Source: Pseudomonadota bacterium (GTDB lineage Bacteria > Pseudomonadota > Gammaproteobacteria > Pseudomonadales > Oleiphilaceae). Taken from it: DNA of 64,000 bases. Positions 1 to 8,606 of the stretch are shown here, piece after piece. The number at the start of each line of letters is the position of its first letter. The first letter of the stretch is position 1. Made by a program: the position numbers and the translations under genes. The stretch lies in assembly GCA_002747395.1 (NCBI GenBank), contig PDPE01000033.1:36566-100565 (forward strand). The letters run 5' to 3'. The notes below the pieces were generated by a model. That model worked only from the letters and a program-made list of their open reading frames with translations, was not told the DNA's origin and ran no database searches.

Positions 1-725
1 GTCAGTTCATACCCGTCAATTCCTGGCATTTCGATGTCGCTGACCAGAAGGTGAATCGGAGAGCCGGCACGGGCTTCCTGCTTTATGAGGTCAAGAGCCT
101 GATCTCCAGTGGTCGAAATTTTGTATGGAATGTTCATTTTGTCCAATACATCCGAAAGCTGTGCTCGCGCAACGAGAGAGTCGTCGACCAGTAATATATT
201 GAGCGGTTTAAGCTTTTCCCTCTGAACGTCGGTGATGCTGACCCGGGTGGCGATTTCACTATCCGGAAATACCAGTGAAATAATAAGCTCGACATCCAAT
301 AGTTGCACCAGTTGATCATCCACACGGGTAACACCGGTCAAAAACGCTTTTGAGCCAAGGTTTTTTGCGGGGGGGATGATGTCCTTCCATTTGCATTCGG
401 ATATTCGGTCAATCTGGCGCACCATAAAGCCGATGGTTTTTCTCTGGCAGTCGGTAATAATGATAAAGCTTTTCGGGATTTCTTCCCGAGTCAATGGTGG
501 ATAGCCTACGGCGGCGGCCATATCAATGACGGGAATGGTTGTTCCCCGTATACTTGCCGCACCGAGTACGAAGTGATGGGAGCCAGGAAGCACGGTTAAT
601 GGTGTATAGGAGACGATCTCCCGGACTTTTAACGTGCCAATGGCAAATAATTGTTTGGGAGTCAGGTGAAACAATAAAATACCCTGGGACTGGTTCGCTT
701 TGCTTTTCATTACCTTGCCTGTCAT
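1..725 (-). CDS. CheV-type chemotaxis protein (CheW-like domain plus receiver), 3' end cut by window
   Basis: The ORF track misses this gene because it runs off the left edge. I read it by hand on the minus strand. A CheW-like domain fills residues 1 to about 165 (ILLFHLTPKQLFAIGTLKVR, then GAASIRGTTIPVIDMA). A response-regulator receiver starts near residue 175 with NILLVDDS, and the predicted phosphoacceptor lies in LLVSDIEMPG. CheW plus receiver is the CheV architecture: a coupling protein that links chemoreceptors to CheA and can be phosphorylated. Two starts fit, ATG at 725 (MTGKVMKSK) and ATG at 710, the latter having AAGG just upstream. The short minus and plus ORFs listed at 134-1065 here are shadows. 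The C-terminal end of the receiver is outside the window. Confidence 0.88.
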   Translation of the reverse strand, partial: MTGKVMKSKANQSQGILLFHLTPKQLFAIGTLKVREIVSYTPLTVLPGSHHFVLGAASIRGTTIPVIDMAAAVGYPPLTREEIPKSFIIITDCQRKTIGFMVRQIDRISECKWKDIIPPAKNLGSKAFLTGVTRVDDQLVQLLDVELIISLVFPDSEIATRVSITDVQREKLKPLNILLVDDSLVARAQLSDVLDKMNIPYKISTTGDQALDLIKQEARAGSPIHLLVSDIEMPGIDGYEL

Positions 726-835
726 TACAGTGGCTTCCAAACGATGTTGATCTGGCTGATATGGTTAACGGGCGTACCCGGTCGATCAAGCCGACATGCC
801 CTGATCTGTGATCAATTGCTGCCAGCTTTCCCGTT

Positions 836-1498
836 TCAAAGTAATTGTTTCTGTAGCCATTTTGATATCTCTTCGATCTGCTCCAGGCAAACCTGATGTT
901 GCATGGGATAAGAAAAATACTCTGCCTGGTATCCCATCGAAAGCAATGTTTCATAGCCTTTCCGGCCAAGTGATTCGGGTACAACCGGGTCGTAAGAGCC
1001 ATGATAGACCTGAACGGGTATATGTTGGTTGACCGGATCGGGCGCAATGCTTTGTGCAGTGGCAAAATAGGTAGATAGCCCCAGCAAGCCTCCCAGTTTT
1101 TCAGGGTAGGTCAGCGCGGCATGGTAGCCGACTGCGCCACCCTGGGAAAAGCCAACGACAATGATTCTCTCGCTCCTGATGCCTCTTTCCCGTTCCCTTT
1201 TGATCAATGCCTGAACTTTTTGCGCGGATTCGATTAACTGTTTTTCATCAATTTTTTTATCAATGCTCATTGACAGTATATCGTACCAGGCGGGCATAAT
1301 AACACCGCCATTGATGGTGACCGGAATGGCAGGGGCGTGAGGCAGAACAAATCGAATGGCAGCGTGCTCAGGCAGTTTTAATTCGGGAACAATTGGCTCA
1401 AAGTCATGGCCGTCTGCACCCAGGCCATGAAGCCAGATAACCGAAGCATCTGCTGTCACTTTGGGTTCGATTTCAATACAGGGTAGAATTGTTGTCAT
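836..1498 (-). CDS. Carboxylesterase / phospholipase-type alpha/beta hydrolase
   Basis: A 220-residue cytoplasmic serine hydrolase of the carboxylesterase-2 (EstB/YpfH-like) family. The oxyanion-side motif is WLHGLGADG near residue 22. The nucleophile elbow is GFSQGG near residue 115. The acid is probably in YDPVVP and the catalytic His in PMQHQV near the C terminus, so the Ser-Asp-His triad appears complete. Length is normal for the family, which hydrolyses short acyl or lysophospholipid esters; the true substrate cannot be read from sequence. It lies about 110 bp upstream of the cheV-like gene on the same strand and is divergent from the quinone oxidoreductase gene. Confidence 0.9.
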   Translation of the reverse strand: MTTILPCIEIEPKVTADASVIWLHGLGADGHDFEPIVPELKLPEHAAIRFVLPHAPAIPVTINGGVIMPAWYDILSMSIDKKIDEKQLIESAQKVQALIKRERERGIRSERIIVVGFSQGGAVGYHAALTYPEKLGGLLGLSTYFATAQSIAPDPVNQHIPVQVYHGSYDPVVPESLGRKGYETLLSMGYQAEYFSYPMQHQVCLEQIEEISKWLQKQLL

Positions 1499-1663
1499 GG
1501 GATAACACGCCTTTCGTTTGAATGCAAAACCGTATTTTAACTGATATTGTCGGTGACTGGTAATTGGCCAACACCTGAAATCATCCGCTCAGGCATAAAT
1601 CCCTGCATCCGGGCATGTATTCACCATCAATGGTCATTTTTGCTCAATGGTAATTGATAGCAG

Positions 1664-1714
1664 ACAGTAGTTCACAATAAACAGTAGTTCACAATAAACA
1701 GTAATTCTCAATCA
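1664..1714. repeat. 17-bp tandem repeat, three copies
   Basis: ACAGTAGTTCACAATAA occurs twice in perfect tandem (1664-1680 and 1681-1697). A degenerate third copy, ACAGTAATTCTCAATCA, follows at 1698-1714. The array sits in the 240-bp divergent spacer, ending about 25 bp before the ATG of the quinone oxidoreductase gene. It is one of a family of similar short duplications in this window. Confidence 0.9.
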
Positions 1715-1739
1715 ATGATAGATAAAGAGGGTAGTATGT

Positions 1740-2720
1740 ATGAAGGCAATGATATGTAAAGAGCCGGGTGGTCCCGAGAAGCTGCAATTGGGCGAATTGC
1801 CTCAGCCGAAAATGCTCCCCGGACATGTTCGCATCAAAGTAATTGCCTGTGGAATCAACTTTCCCGATACCTTGATTATTGAAGGCAAATACCAGGCAAA
1901 GCCGGAGTTACCCTTTGCTCCCGGCGCGGAGGTGTCCGGGGTGGTGCTTGAGGTGGGAAAAGGCATTAACCATCTGGCGCCAGGAGATCGTGTGCTGGCT
2001 ATGGCTCAACATGGAGGTCTGGCCGAAGAGATGGTGGCGCCCGCTCCTGCGGTAATAAAAATTCCGGACGCCATGCCTTTTGAAGTGGCGGCGGGTTTTA
2101 TTCTGACTTATGGTACCTCCTATCATGCGCTCAAACAGCGGGCACAGTTAAAGCAGGGCGAAACCCTGTTGGTACTGGGAGCAGCAGGCGGTGTGGGTCT
2201 GGCCGCTGTCGAGTTGGGCAAGTCGATGGGAGCCAGGGTCATCGCAGCGGCAAGTTCTGAAGAAAAACTGGCCATCGCCAGAGAGCATGGTGCAGATGAG
2301 TGCATCAACTATACAGAAAGCAACTTGAAAGAAGCAGTGAAAGCCATCGCCAAAAAAGGGGTGGATGTGGTTTATGACCCTGTTGGTGGCGATCTGTTTG
2401 ATGCGGCCAATCGCTGTATGGGCTGGAACGGGCGCTACCTGGTGATCGGTTTTGCCAGTGGCAGAATCCCCGAGTTGTCAGCTAACCTGCCCTTACTTAA
2501 AGGCTATAGTTTGATGGGGGTATTCTGGGGCAATTTTGTGATGCGGCAAATGAAGGAAAGCATGCAGAACAACCAGGAATTACTCGAACTGTACCAGTCC
2601 GGGGCATTGAAGCCTCTTATCTCTGAAGTGTTTCCACTGGCAGAAACCGCAAAGGCAATGGGGCGTCTGACTTCCAGGCAAGTAAAAGGCAAGGTGGTGG
2701 TCAAGGTATCAGAGCAGTAA
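1740..2720 (+). CDS. NADPH:quinone oxidoreductase-like medium-chain dehydrogenase
   Basis: A 326-residue protein of the zinc-independent quinone oxidoreductase branch of the MDR superfamily. The GroES-like N-terminal half contains GHVRIKVIACGINFPDT and PGAEVSGVV. The Rossmann half has the nucleotide-binding motif LGAAGGVGLAAVELGK near residue 145 and DVVYDPVGGDLF. No structural-zinc cysteine cluster is visible, as expected for Qor-like enzymes, which reduce quinones or enones with NADPH. The ATG at 1740 is preceded by AAAGAGG. The last 12 bp overlap the convergent DTW-domain gene. The physiological substrate is unknown. Confidence 0.88.
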   Translation: MKAMICKEPGGPEKLQLGELPQPKMLPGHVRIKVIACGINFPDTLIIEGKYQAKPELPFAPGAEVSGVVLEVGKGINHLAPGDRVLAMAQHGGLAEEMVAPAPAVIKIPDAMPFEVAAGFILTYGTSYHALKQRAQLKQGETLLVLGAAGGVGLAAVELGKSMGARVIAAASSEEKLAIAREHGADECINYTESNLKEAVKAIAKKGVDVVYDPVGGDLFDAANRCMGWNGRYLVIGFASGRIPELSANLPLLKGYSLMGVFWGNFVMRQMKESMQNNQELLELYQSGALKPLISEVFPLAETAKAMGRLTSRQVKGKVVVKVSEQ

Positions 2721-3293
2721 CGCCCTCGCCTGATTTTCCTGCTGCAGGCTGATCATTTTTTCGAAGGGTTTGAGCATTGGCTGAAAATTGTTTTGGGGTT
2801 CCAGAATGGCCAATGCTTCTGCGGCGCTTTCAATCGTTGAAAGCCCATTGGTTACCGATGTTTTCCTGATGGTATAGTTTGATTTGCGGTCACCGCCCAG
2901 ACTCAATCTTGGAAGCCGCTGGAGTTCCGGGTGACTATGGAGGATTTTTTTTGATTTTCTCCAGGTGGCATCAATGATAATCAATTGTTGAAAACCCGGT
3001 GCCGATTGCAAGTCCGGGTCTGGTTGGGGTGGCAGCCAGGGCAGGGAAGGATAGAGCAGGATTGACGGTGCGGAGAGTATTTTGCCGAGGGCAGGCTGTG
3101 ACAGGGTTTCCGCTATCACAAGTTCGCTGTTACTCAGGCACAGGTGAGTCATGCGCCCGGTATTGAAGGGGTGCTTCTCCTCCTGAGGATGCTGTATGAT
3201 GACCACCTTGATGGTATTGGCAAGCTGAACCAGTGCGCTGCAATAACAAACACGGAGAGGTCTTTTACAGTTTGTGCAATAATGTCGCGACAT
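2709..3293 (-). CDS. tapT: DTW-domain tRNA-uridine aminocarboxypropyltransferase
   Basis: A 194-residue DTW-domain protein of the YfiP/TapT family. Known members transfer the 3-amino-3-carboxypropyl group of S-adenosylmethionine to tRNA uridine, giving acp3U. The family signature is visible as DATWRKSKK near residue 110. An N-terminal CTNCKRPLRVCYC cluster looks like a metal site, and the SAM-side motif HPQEEKHPFNTGR is near residue 36. Its 3' end overlaps the quinone oxidoreductase gene by 12 bp. Its start codon lies in a 12-bp palindrome that also holds the likely start of the divergent GNAT gene. Assignment to this family is firm; the exact tRNA position modified is inferred. Confidence 0.88.
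   Translation of the reverse strand: MSRHYCTNCKRPLRVCYCSALVQLANTIKVVIIQHPQEEKHPFNTGRMTHLCLSNSELVIAETLSQPALGKILSAPSILLYPSLPWLPPQPDPDLQSAPGFQQLIIIDATWRKSKKILHSHPELQRLPRLSLGGDRKSNYTIRKTSVTNGLSTIESAAEALAILEPQNNFQPMLKPFEKMISLQQENQARALLL
3282..3293. other. 12-bp palindrome holding two opposing start codons
   Basis: ATGTCGCGACAT is a perfect palindrome. Read on the minus strand it is the first four codons (Met-Ser-Arg-His) of the DTW-domain gene. Read on the plus strand it is Met-Ser-Arg-His of the GNAT gene if that gene starts at 3282. The DTW start is firm. The GNAT start is the first ATG before the conserved domain, but no strong ribosome binding site lies close upstream. Confidence 0.75.
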
Positions 3294-3737
3294 AATATCA
3301 AATCCGAATCATCCTGGTCAGTACATTGGCTGTCTGATCTGGAAATACCACTGGCCAACAAATTCTACCGGAGTCATGGCTTCCGTGGCAAAGCCAGGCG
3401 CAATGAAGACTGTGCGGTAGTCAGAGATGCCAACCAATCTGTGATCGCCTGTGGCTGCCTGAGAAACCATGGAAGCTTCAGGTTGCTGGCAGGTGTTGCC
3501 GTTGCGGAGACCAACCAACGTCAGGGAGTTGCCCGTTTGCTGGTCAGGCGAATGTCCGAGCGTTTTGATTCTCAAACCTATACCTTTCCTTATGACCATT
3601 TGATGGCATTTTATCAGTCGCTCGGGTTTGCTGTGGTTCACCCGGAAGGGCAAATAACGCCATTGACTGATTTGTATCAGTCATATCGCAAGCAGGGAAG
3701 GTCAATACTGATGATGCAGTACCTGCCCGACAGTTAA
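3282..3737 (+). CDS. GNAT family N-acetyltransferase
   Basis: The listed ORF opens at 3144, but residues 1-46 only read back through the opposite-strand DTW gene. The first plausible start is ATG 3282, giving about 151 residues. The protein has GNAT features: LLAGVAVAETNQRQGVARLLVRRM is the acetyl-CoA pyrophosphate-binding region (R/Q-x-x-G-x-A), followed by FYQSLGFAVV near the C terminus. GNAT enzymes acetylate amines from acetyl-CoA; the substrate here is unknown. From memory, similar GNAT genes neighbour DTW genes in Pseudomonas-like genomes. Confidence 0.8.
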   Translation: MSRHNIKSESSWSVHWLSDLEIPLANKFYRSHGFRGKARRNEDCAVVRDANQSVIACGCLRNHGSFRLLAGVAVAETNQRQGVARLLVRRMSERFDSQTYTFPYDHLMAFYQSLGFAVVHPEGQITPLTDLYQSYRKQGRSILMMQYLPDS

Positions 3738-3765
3738 TGAACAGGTTTTATACAAGGAGAATACA

Positions 3766-4011
3766 TTGAGCAAAAAGAACAAGGTACAGTTTACCTCACT
3801 ATCCGAATGGACGGCGGAGTACAATCGGGTGAGGTTCCATTGGGTTATCGTTGTAACCATATTCTGGGTGACGACAGGAATTACCGCCGGGCTTTTTATT
3901 ATTCAGGGCGGAGTCTACCTGAATGAATTGCTGTTTATTGCCGCCATATTTATGGTTCTGGGTGTTTATTTGAAAACCAGGGTGCTGATGCTCGAGCGAA
4001 ACAAGCCCTGA
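3766..4011 (+). CDS. Small two-helix membrane protein, function unknown
   Basis: An 81-residue ORF with a TTG start at 3766. The start is backed by a strong AAGGAGA ribosome binding site five bases upstream. The protein has a hydrophilic N terminus (MSKKNKVQFTSLSEW), then two hydrophobic stretches at about residues 26-46 (WVIVVTIFWVTTGITAGLFI) and 50-68 (LNELLFIAAIFMVLGVYL), and a short basic tail. It therefore looks like a small inner-membrane protein with a helical hairpin. It follows the GNAT gene by 28 bp and may be cotranscribed. I do not recognise the family. Confidence 0.65.
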   Translation: MSKKNKVQFTSLSEWTAEYNRVRFHWVIVVTIFWVTTGITAGLFIIQGGVYLNELLFIAAIFMVLGVYLKTRVLMLERNKP

Positions 4012-4334
4012 CGTTCCGGTTTGACCGGTGCCCAGGCTGGCCTTGCCTTGTCAGGGCATATAGCTTTCCTCAACTTTATAGACGCCCATTTCATTGGAAG
4101 TGGGAAGTGGACAGAAACATAAGAACAAGATGGAGGTGACACCTGTATTTTGGCAGGAGCTGACCCGCTAAGGCCAATGTCGGGCAGGGTAATAAAATGA
4201 TGCCCGGGTTTGAACGGTTTCATTGCACAGGTTTTTTTATTCGGTTACTGGTGGATGTGCTAGAGTAAAAAATAAACACAGCTAGAGTAAAAAAACAAAT
4301 ACATTTCGACTTGCGTGTGTAAACAGGAGCCTGC
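4012..4334. other. Intergenic region with a dispersed and a tandem repeat
   Basis: This 323-bp spacer lies before the chemoreceptor gene. It holds a 29-bp element at 4197-4225 that is 25/29 identical to 47820-47848, and a 22-bp tandem duplication at 4259-4302. AGGAG at 4326-4330 is the ribosome binding site of the next gene. I see no convincing promoter or terminator. Confidence 0.6.
4259..4302. repeat. 22-bp tandem duplication
   Basis: GCTAGAGTAAAAAATAAACACA (4259-4280) is followed directly by GCTAGAGTAAAAAAACAAATAC (4281-4302). The first 14 bases are identical. It ends about 30 bp before the chemoreceptor start codon. Confidence 0.85.
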
Positions 4335-6368
4335 ATGTTTAACAATAATAATTGGTCGTTAGTGCGTCTGTTGAGCCTTGGTGCTTTTGGTCTGATTGTT
4401 CTGGTACTGTCCCTGGTATTGTTCGTAACCGGCTATAAAATCAGCGACATTATGTTGCGCCAGATGGCTGACGATCAGCAGCATCTGGTGGAAGTGGCAG
4501 CGGCACAGTTGAACGTTATTCACAGTTCTTTCGATAAAAGAACCAAACGACTCGCCGAGACATTTTCCAGCCTCTACCCGGGCACTTTTGAGTTTGATCG
4601 CAGTGAGAAGATGCAGATCGGTAATTACCGGGCGCCGCTGGTTTTTCATCGTGGGGAATTGGTGAATTTAAATTTTGATCCGGTCGATCGTGTTGCCAGT
4701 TTTACCGGCGGAAATGCCACAGTATTCATTCGCTATCAGGATGATTTTTTGCGGGTGACGACCTCACTGAAAAATCCGGAAGGTGACAGAGCCGTGGGTA
4801 CTTTGCTGGGAAAATCCCACCCGGGTTACCGCATGCTTATGGATGGTGAGGTCTATATTGGTGAGGCAAGCCTGTTTGGTACGAGTTACATGACCCGTTA
4901 CACACCGGTGAAAGGTGACTCCGGAGAAGTCGATGCCATCCTTTATGTCGGCCTGCCTGTTTCTGACTTAATCAGTGAATTGGGCGAGGGTTTTTTGTCT
5001 CAGCGTATTGGCAAAACCGGTTATCTTGGCCTTGTCAATCTGGATGATCCCTGGGCACCGGAAAAGCTGATTGTTCATCCAACCGGCCATGGAAAGTCAT
5101 TTCGTGACGTTTATGGTGCCAGTCTGAAAGGGAAAATGGATCAAATTTTTTCCGATAGCTCCGGGGTAGTCGAATTTGTCGAAGCGGCAACCGGACGTGA
5201 AGCCAGTTTGCGCTTCCAGCGAACCGGAGAGGGCAAGTGGTTGCTTTATGCGGTGAGTTATCGTGATGAAACAACCGGCCCGGTTCACAATCTGCTGTGG
5301 GTTGTGGTGTCGATTTGTCTGGTTGCTGCAGTCTTGCTTGTGTTGACGCTTGGACTTTTGCTCAGAAAGGGGCTGCTCCCCATCAAGGCTATGCGTGATG
5401 TACTGCACAAGACGGGGCAGGGTGATCTGACGTACCGATTTCCTCGTAAACATGTCGATAAGAGTAATAACGAGCTGTTCTAGCTGGAAGCAAGCCTGAA
5501 TGACATGCTCGACAAGTTTGGCGATGCAATTGGAAGTGTGCGCAATGTTGGCGAAAAAATCACCCATAGTTCGGCCGGTATTGCCCGGTTAAGCGGTGAT
5601 ATGCAGCGCCTTTCCCGCTCCAGCCATGACGAAGCCGAGCAGGTTTCGGTAGCCATTCGTCAAATGGCCATTGCGATTGAAGAAGTGTCTGCAAGTGCTT
5701 CTGCTGTTGCGCAGGATGCGAATATCACCTCCGAATTGTCCGAGTCCGGCAAAGGGGTGATGTTATCAGTTGTCTCCAGGGTGGAAAGTTTGCAGCAGGA
5801 ATTTCAGCAAGCGGTTGCTGTGGTAGAGCAGTTGCGTAATGACAGCGAAGCGATTGGCAAGGTCGTGGATGTCATTTCTTCTGTTGCAGAGCAAACCAAC
5901 CTGTTGGCACTGAATGCTGCCATCGAGGCTGCACGCGCCGGTGAACAGGGGCGCGGCTTTGCTGTGGTTGCCGACGAAGTCAGGACGCTGGCGCAGCGCA
6001 CTCAGGAATCTACACAGGAGATTCAGCAGGTGGTTGCGACTTTACAGGAAAATGCCGTTAAAGCGTCCGGGCGTATGCAGGACGGCGTGGTGCAGATTGG
6101 TGATTGTGTTAAGGAAGTGGAACGGGGCGGAGATGTATTGACCCGGATTCGTGCTGCGGCTGAAGAGGTCAGCAGTCAAATGGATTCGGTAGCCAGTGCT
6201 ACGGAAGAACAAAGTGCTGCGGTAACCCAGATCAGCAGTAGCAGTGAAACAGTCCGGGTCGCCGCAGAAAAAACTGCACAATGTGCCGAGGAAAATGCAG
6301 CCGAGGGAGAGCAGCTCTCCTGTCGGGCTTTGGAACTGCGTAATCAGGTAGAGAGGTTTACGGTTTGA
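4335..6368 (+). pseudogene. Methyl-accepting chemotaxis protein interrupted by one in-frame amber codon
   Basis: Two ORFs (4335-5483 and 5505-6368) are in the same frame and together encode a complete 677-residue-class chemoreceptor. In order: an N-terminal membrane helix (about 12-32), a periplasmic Cache-type sensor region (about 35-320), a second helix (LLWVVVSICLVAAVLLVLTL), a HAMP region (LLPIKAMRDVLHKTGQGDLT), and a signalling domain with the conserved hairpin tip ([20 protein letters not shown]). The only lesion is TAG at 5481-5483 between NNELF and LEASLND, inside HAMP. A glutamine there is common in relatives, so CAG to TAG is the simplest origin. TAG is an ordinary stop in this genome (prfB, ffh and rimM end with it), so recoding is unlikely. 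The downstream part has an ATG at 5505 and could give a soluble signalling fragment. Recent inactivation or a base-call error both fit. Confidence 0.85.
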
Positions 6369-6464
6369 TGGCCCTTGCCGACTCGTTCTGCTGATCGTTA
6401 CCAATCTGAAAGCGGGTTTGCCGGTGTTGCCTGGCGCCCCCGTCAACGAGGCAGCGGTGATTCT

Positions 6465-7100
6465 TCAGGTCTCTCTGGGCGGAACGTATTCACACAGATC
6501 CTCTATGATACAGGCGCCGCATTTGGGTTTGCGAGCAACGCAGGTATAGCGTCCATGCAGGATTAACCAGTGATGAGCATCTTTCAGATAAGGTTTGGGG
6601 ATAACCCTGAGCAGGCGCTTTTCAACTTCATTCACATTTTTACCCGGTGCGATTCTGGTTCGGTTGGAGACCCTGAAAATATGTGTATCGACCGCCATGG
6701 TAAGGTGGCCAAAGGCAGTGTTCAGCACTACATTGGCGGTTTTTCTGCCCACTCCGGGCAAGGCTTCAAGCGCTTCTCTTGACTCGGGTACCTGTGAATC
6801 ATGCCGCTCGATCAGCATCTTGCAGGTTTTAATAATGTTTTCGGCCTTACTGTTAAACAGGCCGATGGTTTTGATATAGTCTTTTAGACCATCGACTCCG
6901 AGTGCAAGTATTGCCTCGGGTGTATTGGCTACCGGAAACAGTATATTCGTGGCTTTGTTCACGCCCTTATCGGTTGCCTGTGCACTCAGTATCACCGCAA
7001 TTAACAACTCAAACGGCGTACTGTAATTGAGTTCTGTCTTCGGTTCGGGTTCAGCCGCCTTGAATCGTTCAAATATTTGGGTTCGAATTTCCCTGTTCAT
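6465..7100 (-). CDS. nth: Endonuclease III
   Basis: A 211-residue DNA glycosylase/AP lyase of base-excision repair, which removes oxidised pyrimidines. It has the helix-hairpin-helix LPGVGRKTANVV (with the catalytic Lys), followed by the catalytic Asp in AVDTHIFRV. The C-terminal iron-sulfur signature C-X6-C-X2-C-X5-C is present in CVARKPKCGACIIEDLC. Length is typical. It is the last gene after rnfE on the minus strand, as in the usual rnf-nth arrangement, and converges on the chemoreceptor gene. Confidence 0.97.
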   Translation of the reverse strand: MNREIRTQIFERFKAAEPEPKTELNYSTPFELLIAVILSAQATDKGVNKATNILFPVANTPEAILALGVDGLKDYIKTIGLFNSKAENIIKTCKMLIERHDSQVPESREALEALPGVGRKTANVVLNTAFGHLTMAVDTHIFRVSNRTRIAPGKNVNEVEKRLLRVIPKPYLKDAHHWLILHGRYTCVARKPKCGACIIEDLCEYVPPRET

Positions 7101-7135
7101 TGTTTTCGCCGATTTGTCCGGTTGGCCTGATGATT

Positions 7136-7975
7136 TCAGATTTTACCTGTGACCCGTACCCGTTTGCTACCTTTGCCCGACTCTGAGGGTGTATGTGCGT
7201 TTTTCCTTGCCGTTTCAATCCGGGTGTCGATGATGTTTTTCAAGGCGATGATGATACCCATGCCGAAAAAAGCACCCGGAGGTAATACCAGGAAAAGAAA
7301 AGGCGGGTAATCATCAAAAACTGTGATTGTCCATGTTCTGGCTGTTTCTCCAAAAACAAGGTGCATGTCTGAAAACAGCGTGCCCTGGCCAAGTACCTCC
7401 CTGAATGCACCAAGAGCCAGTAAGACAGAAAGAAACCCGACCCCCATCATCAATCCATCAAGTACGGAAGGGAGTACCGGATTTTTTGCAGCAAAGGCAT
7501 CGGCCCGCCCCAAAATGGCACAGTTGGTGACGATAAGTGGAATGAAAATACCCAGAATTTCATATAGCTCCCAGGCGAAAGCCTGCATCAGCAGTTCGGC
7601 GCAGGTCACCAGCGAGGCGATAATCATAACAAAAGCGGGCAGCCGAACTGTTGCCGGAACATGATTGCGAATGCTGGATACTACAAGATTGGAACCGGTG
7701 AGCACCAGGGTCGTCGCCAATCCCAGACCGAGGGCGTTAACTGTTGTTCCTGTGACTGCGAGGAGAGGGCATAACCCCAGCAATTGCACCAGCGCCGGGT
7801 TATTATGCCAAAGCCCGTTTGCGACTATCTCGCGGTAGTTTATCTCGCGACAGTTTACCTGACGATAGTTTATCTCATCGGGGCCAGCGCCGCTTTCAGT
7901 TTGCCCCGGGCTGTCCGCAATTTCTGGCAAGCCAGGTTCGGTGACGGCTTCACTGTTCACTGTGATTATCTCCAT
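7136..7975 (-). CDS. rnfE: Rnf electron transport complex subunit E, N-terminally extended
   Basis: A membrane subunit of the ion-translocating ferredoxin:NAD oxidoreductase (Rnf/Rsx). The conserved region starts with [20 protein letters not shown] near residue 53. It continues with multiple helices and the conserved [15 protein letters not shown], whose cysteine pairs with the RnfA cysteine in the known Fe-S site. The protein has 279 residues against about 230 usual. The extra 45-50 N-terminal residues are hydrophilic and include a pentapeptide repeat ([15 protein letters not shown]) encoded by a 15-bp tandem DNA repeat. The ATG at 7975 lies inside rnfG, a 26-bp overlap. A later start nearer the core cannot be excluded. 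Confidence 0.93.
   Translation of the reverse strand: MEIITVNSEAVTEPGLPEIADSPGQTESGAGPDEINYRQVNCREINYREIVANGLWHNNPALVQLLGLCPLLAVTGTTVNALGLGLATTLVLTGSNLVVSSIRNHVPATVRLPAFVMIIASLVTCAELLMQAFAWELYEILGIFIPLIVTNCAILGRADAFAAKNPVLPSVLDGLMMGVGFLSVLLALGAFREVLGQGTLFSDMHLVFGETARTWTITVFDDYPPFLFLVLPPGAFFGMGIIIALKNIIDTRIETARKNAHTPSESGKGSKRVRVTGKI
7825..7884. repeat. 15-bp tandem repeat inside the 5' end of rnfE
   Basis: Three 15-bp units (7825-7839, 7840-7854, 7855-7869) of the form TTATCTCGCGGTAGT, plus a partial fourth, lie in frame in rnfE. On the minus strand they encode a degenerate I/V-N-Y/C-R-E/Q pentapeptide. The array falls in the non-conserved N-terminal extension. Confidence 0.85.
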
Positions 7976-8606
7976 GTTTGCCTCCGCCAGTACCCTTGAG
8001 CAAATAATCGCGATTCCGGTTAAAATAATCCAGTGTATTATACACAGCCTTGATAACGGCTCTCGAGGTGATGGTTGCCCCGGTCAACTGGTCGAATTCC
8101 CCTCCCGCCTTGATTACTCGCCAGCCTTCAGGTGCCGGGTTGCCAAGGGATTTACCTGTAAACTGTTGAATCCAGTCTGATTTGCGAAGCTCGATCTTGT
8201 CACCAAGACCGGGCGTTTCCCGGTGCGCCAGCACCCTGACTCCGGCTATTGTTCCCGCGCTGTCAATTCCGCTGATCAAGCGGATTTCTCCACCGTAACC
8301 CTGAGGTGCAGTGGCAGGAATGAGCACGCCGTTGATCCGGCCTTGCTTGCGCGAAACAAAAGCCTTTTGGGACTGTTTGCCCAGTACAGCGCTGTCTGGC
8401 AGGTTTACCCTGTCGTCCAGAAATTCATTGTCGTGATAGTGGTTCGGAAAAATATCCCTGAGGGCTCTGGACTCTGCAATCTTTCTTTGCTGCTCAATGC
8501 GGTCAAAAGTCAGTAAATAGGTCGCGGTGATCAACGCGGTAGTCACTATCGAGAAAGTGGCAAGCCCGATCACACTTTTGGTTATGGCCTGGCGGATTTC
8601 ACTCAT
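7950..8606 (-). CDS. rnfG: Rnf electron transport complex subunit G
   Basis: A 218-residue subunit with one N-terminal membrane helix (about 10-30, [20 protein letters not shown]) and a periplasmic FMN-binding domain. The covalent FMN attachment motif is visible as [12 protein letters not shown] near residue 180; the second Thr is the expected phosphoester site. The substrate-side motif GFGDKIE is represented by [16 protein letters not shown]. The start overlaps the end of rnfD by 4 bp (ATGA) and the end overlaps rnfE, so translation is probably coupled. Confidence 0.95.
   Translation of the reverse strand: MSEIRQAITKSVIGLATFSIVTTALITATYLLTFDRIEQQRKIAESRALRDIFPNHYHDNEFLDDRVNLPDSAVLGKQSQKAFVSRKQGRINGVLIPATAPQGYGGEIRLISGIDSAGTIAGVRVLAHRETPGLGDKIELRKSDWIQQFTGKSLGNPAPEGWRVIKAGGEFDQLTGATITSRAVIKAVYNTLDYFNRNRDYLLKGTGGGKHGDNHSEQ

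Noticed and set aside
523-1065. 180-residue minus ORF spanning the cheV-like and esterase genes
   Set aside because: Overlaps two real genes in different frames and has no domain.
1664-1714. CRISPR-like array
   Set aside because: Repeats are directly adjacent with no spacers and only three copies. The other arrays in the window are the same.
5481-5483. Amber codon recoded as an amino acid
   Set aside because: TAG is used as a normal stop by prfB, ffh and rimM in this window, so a premature stop is simpler.
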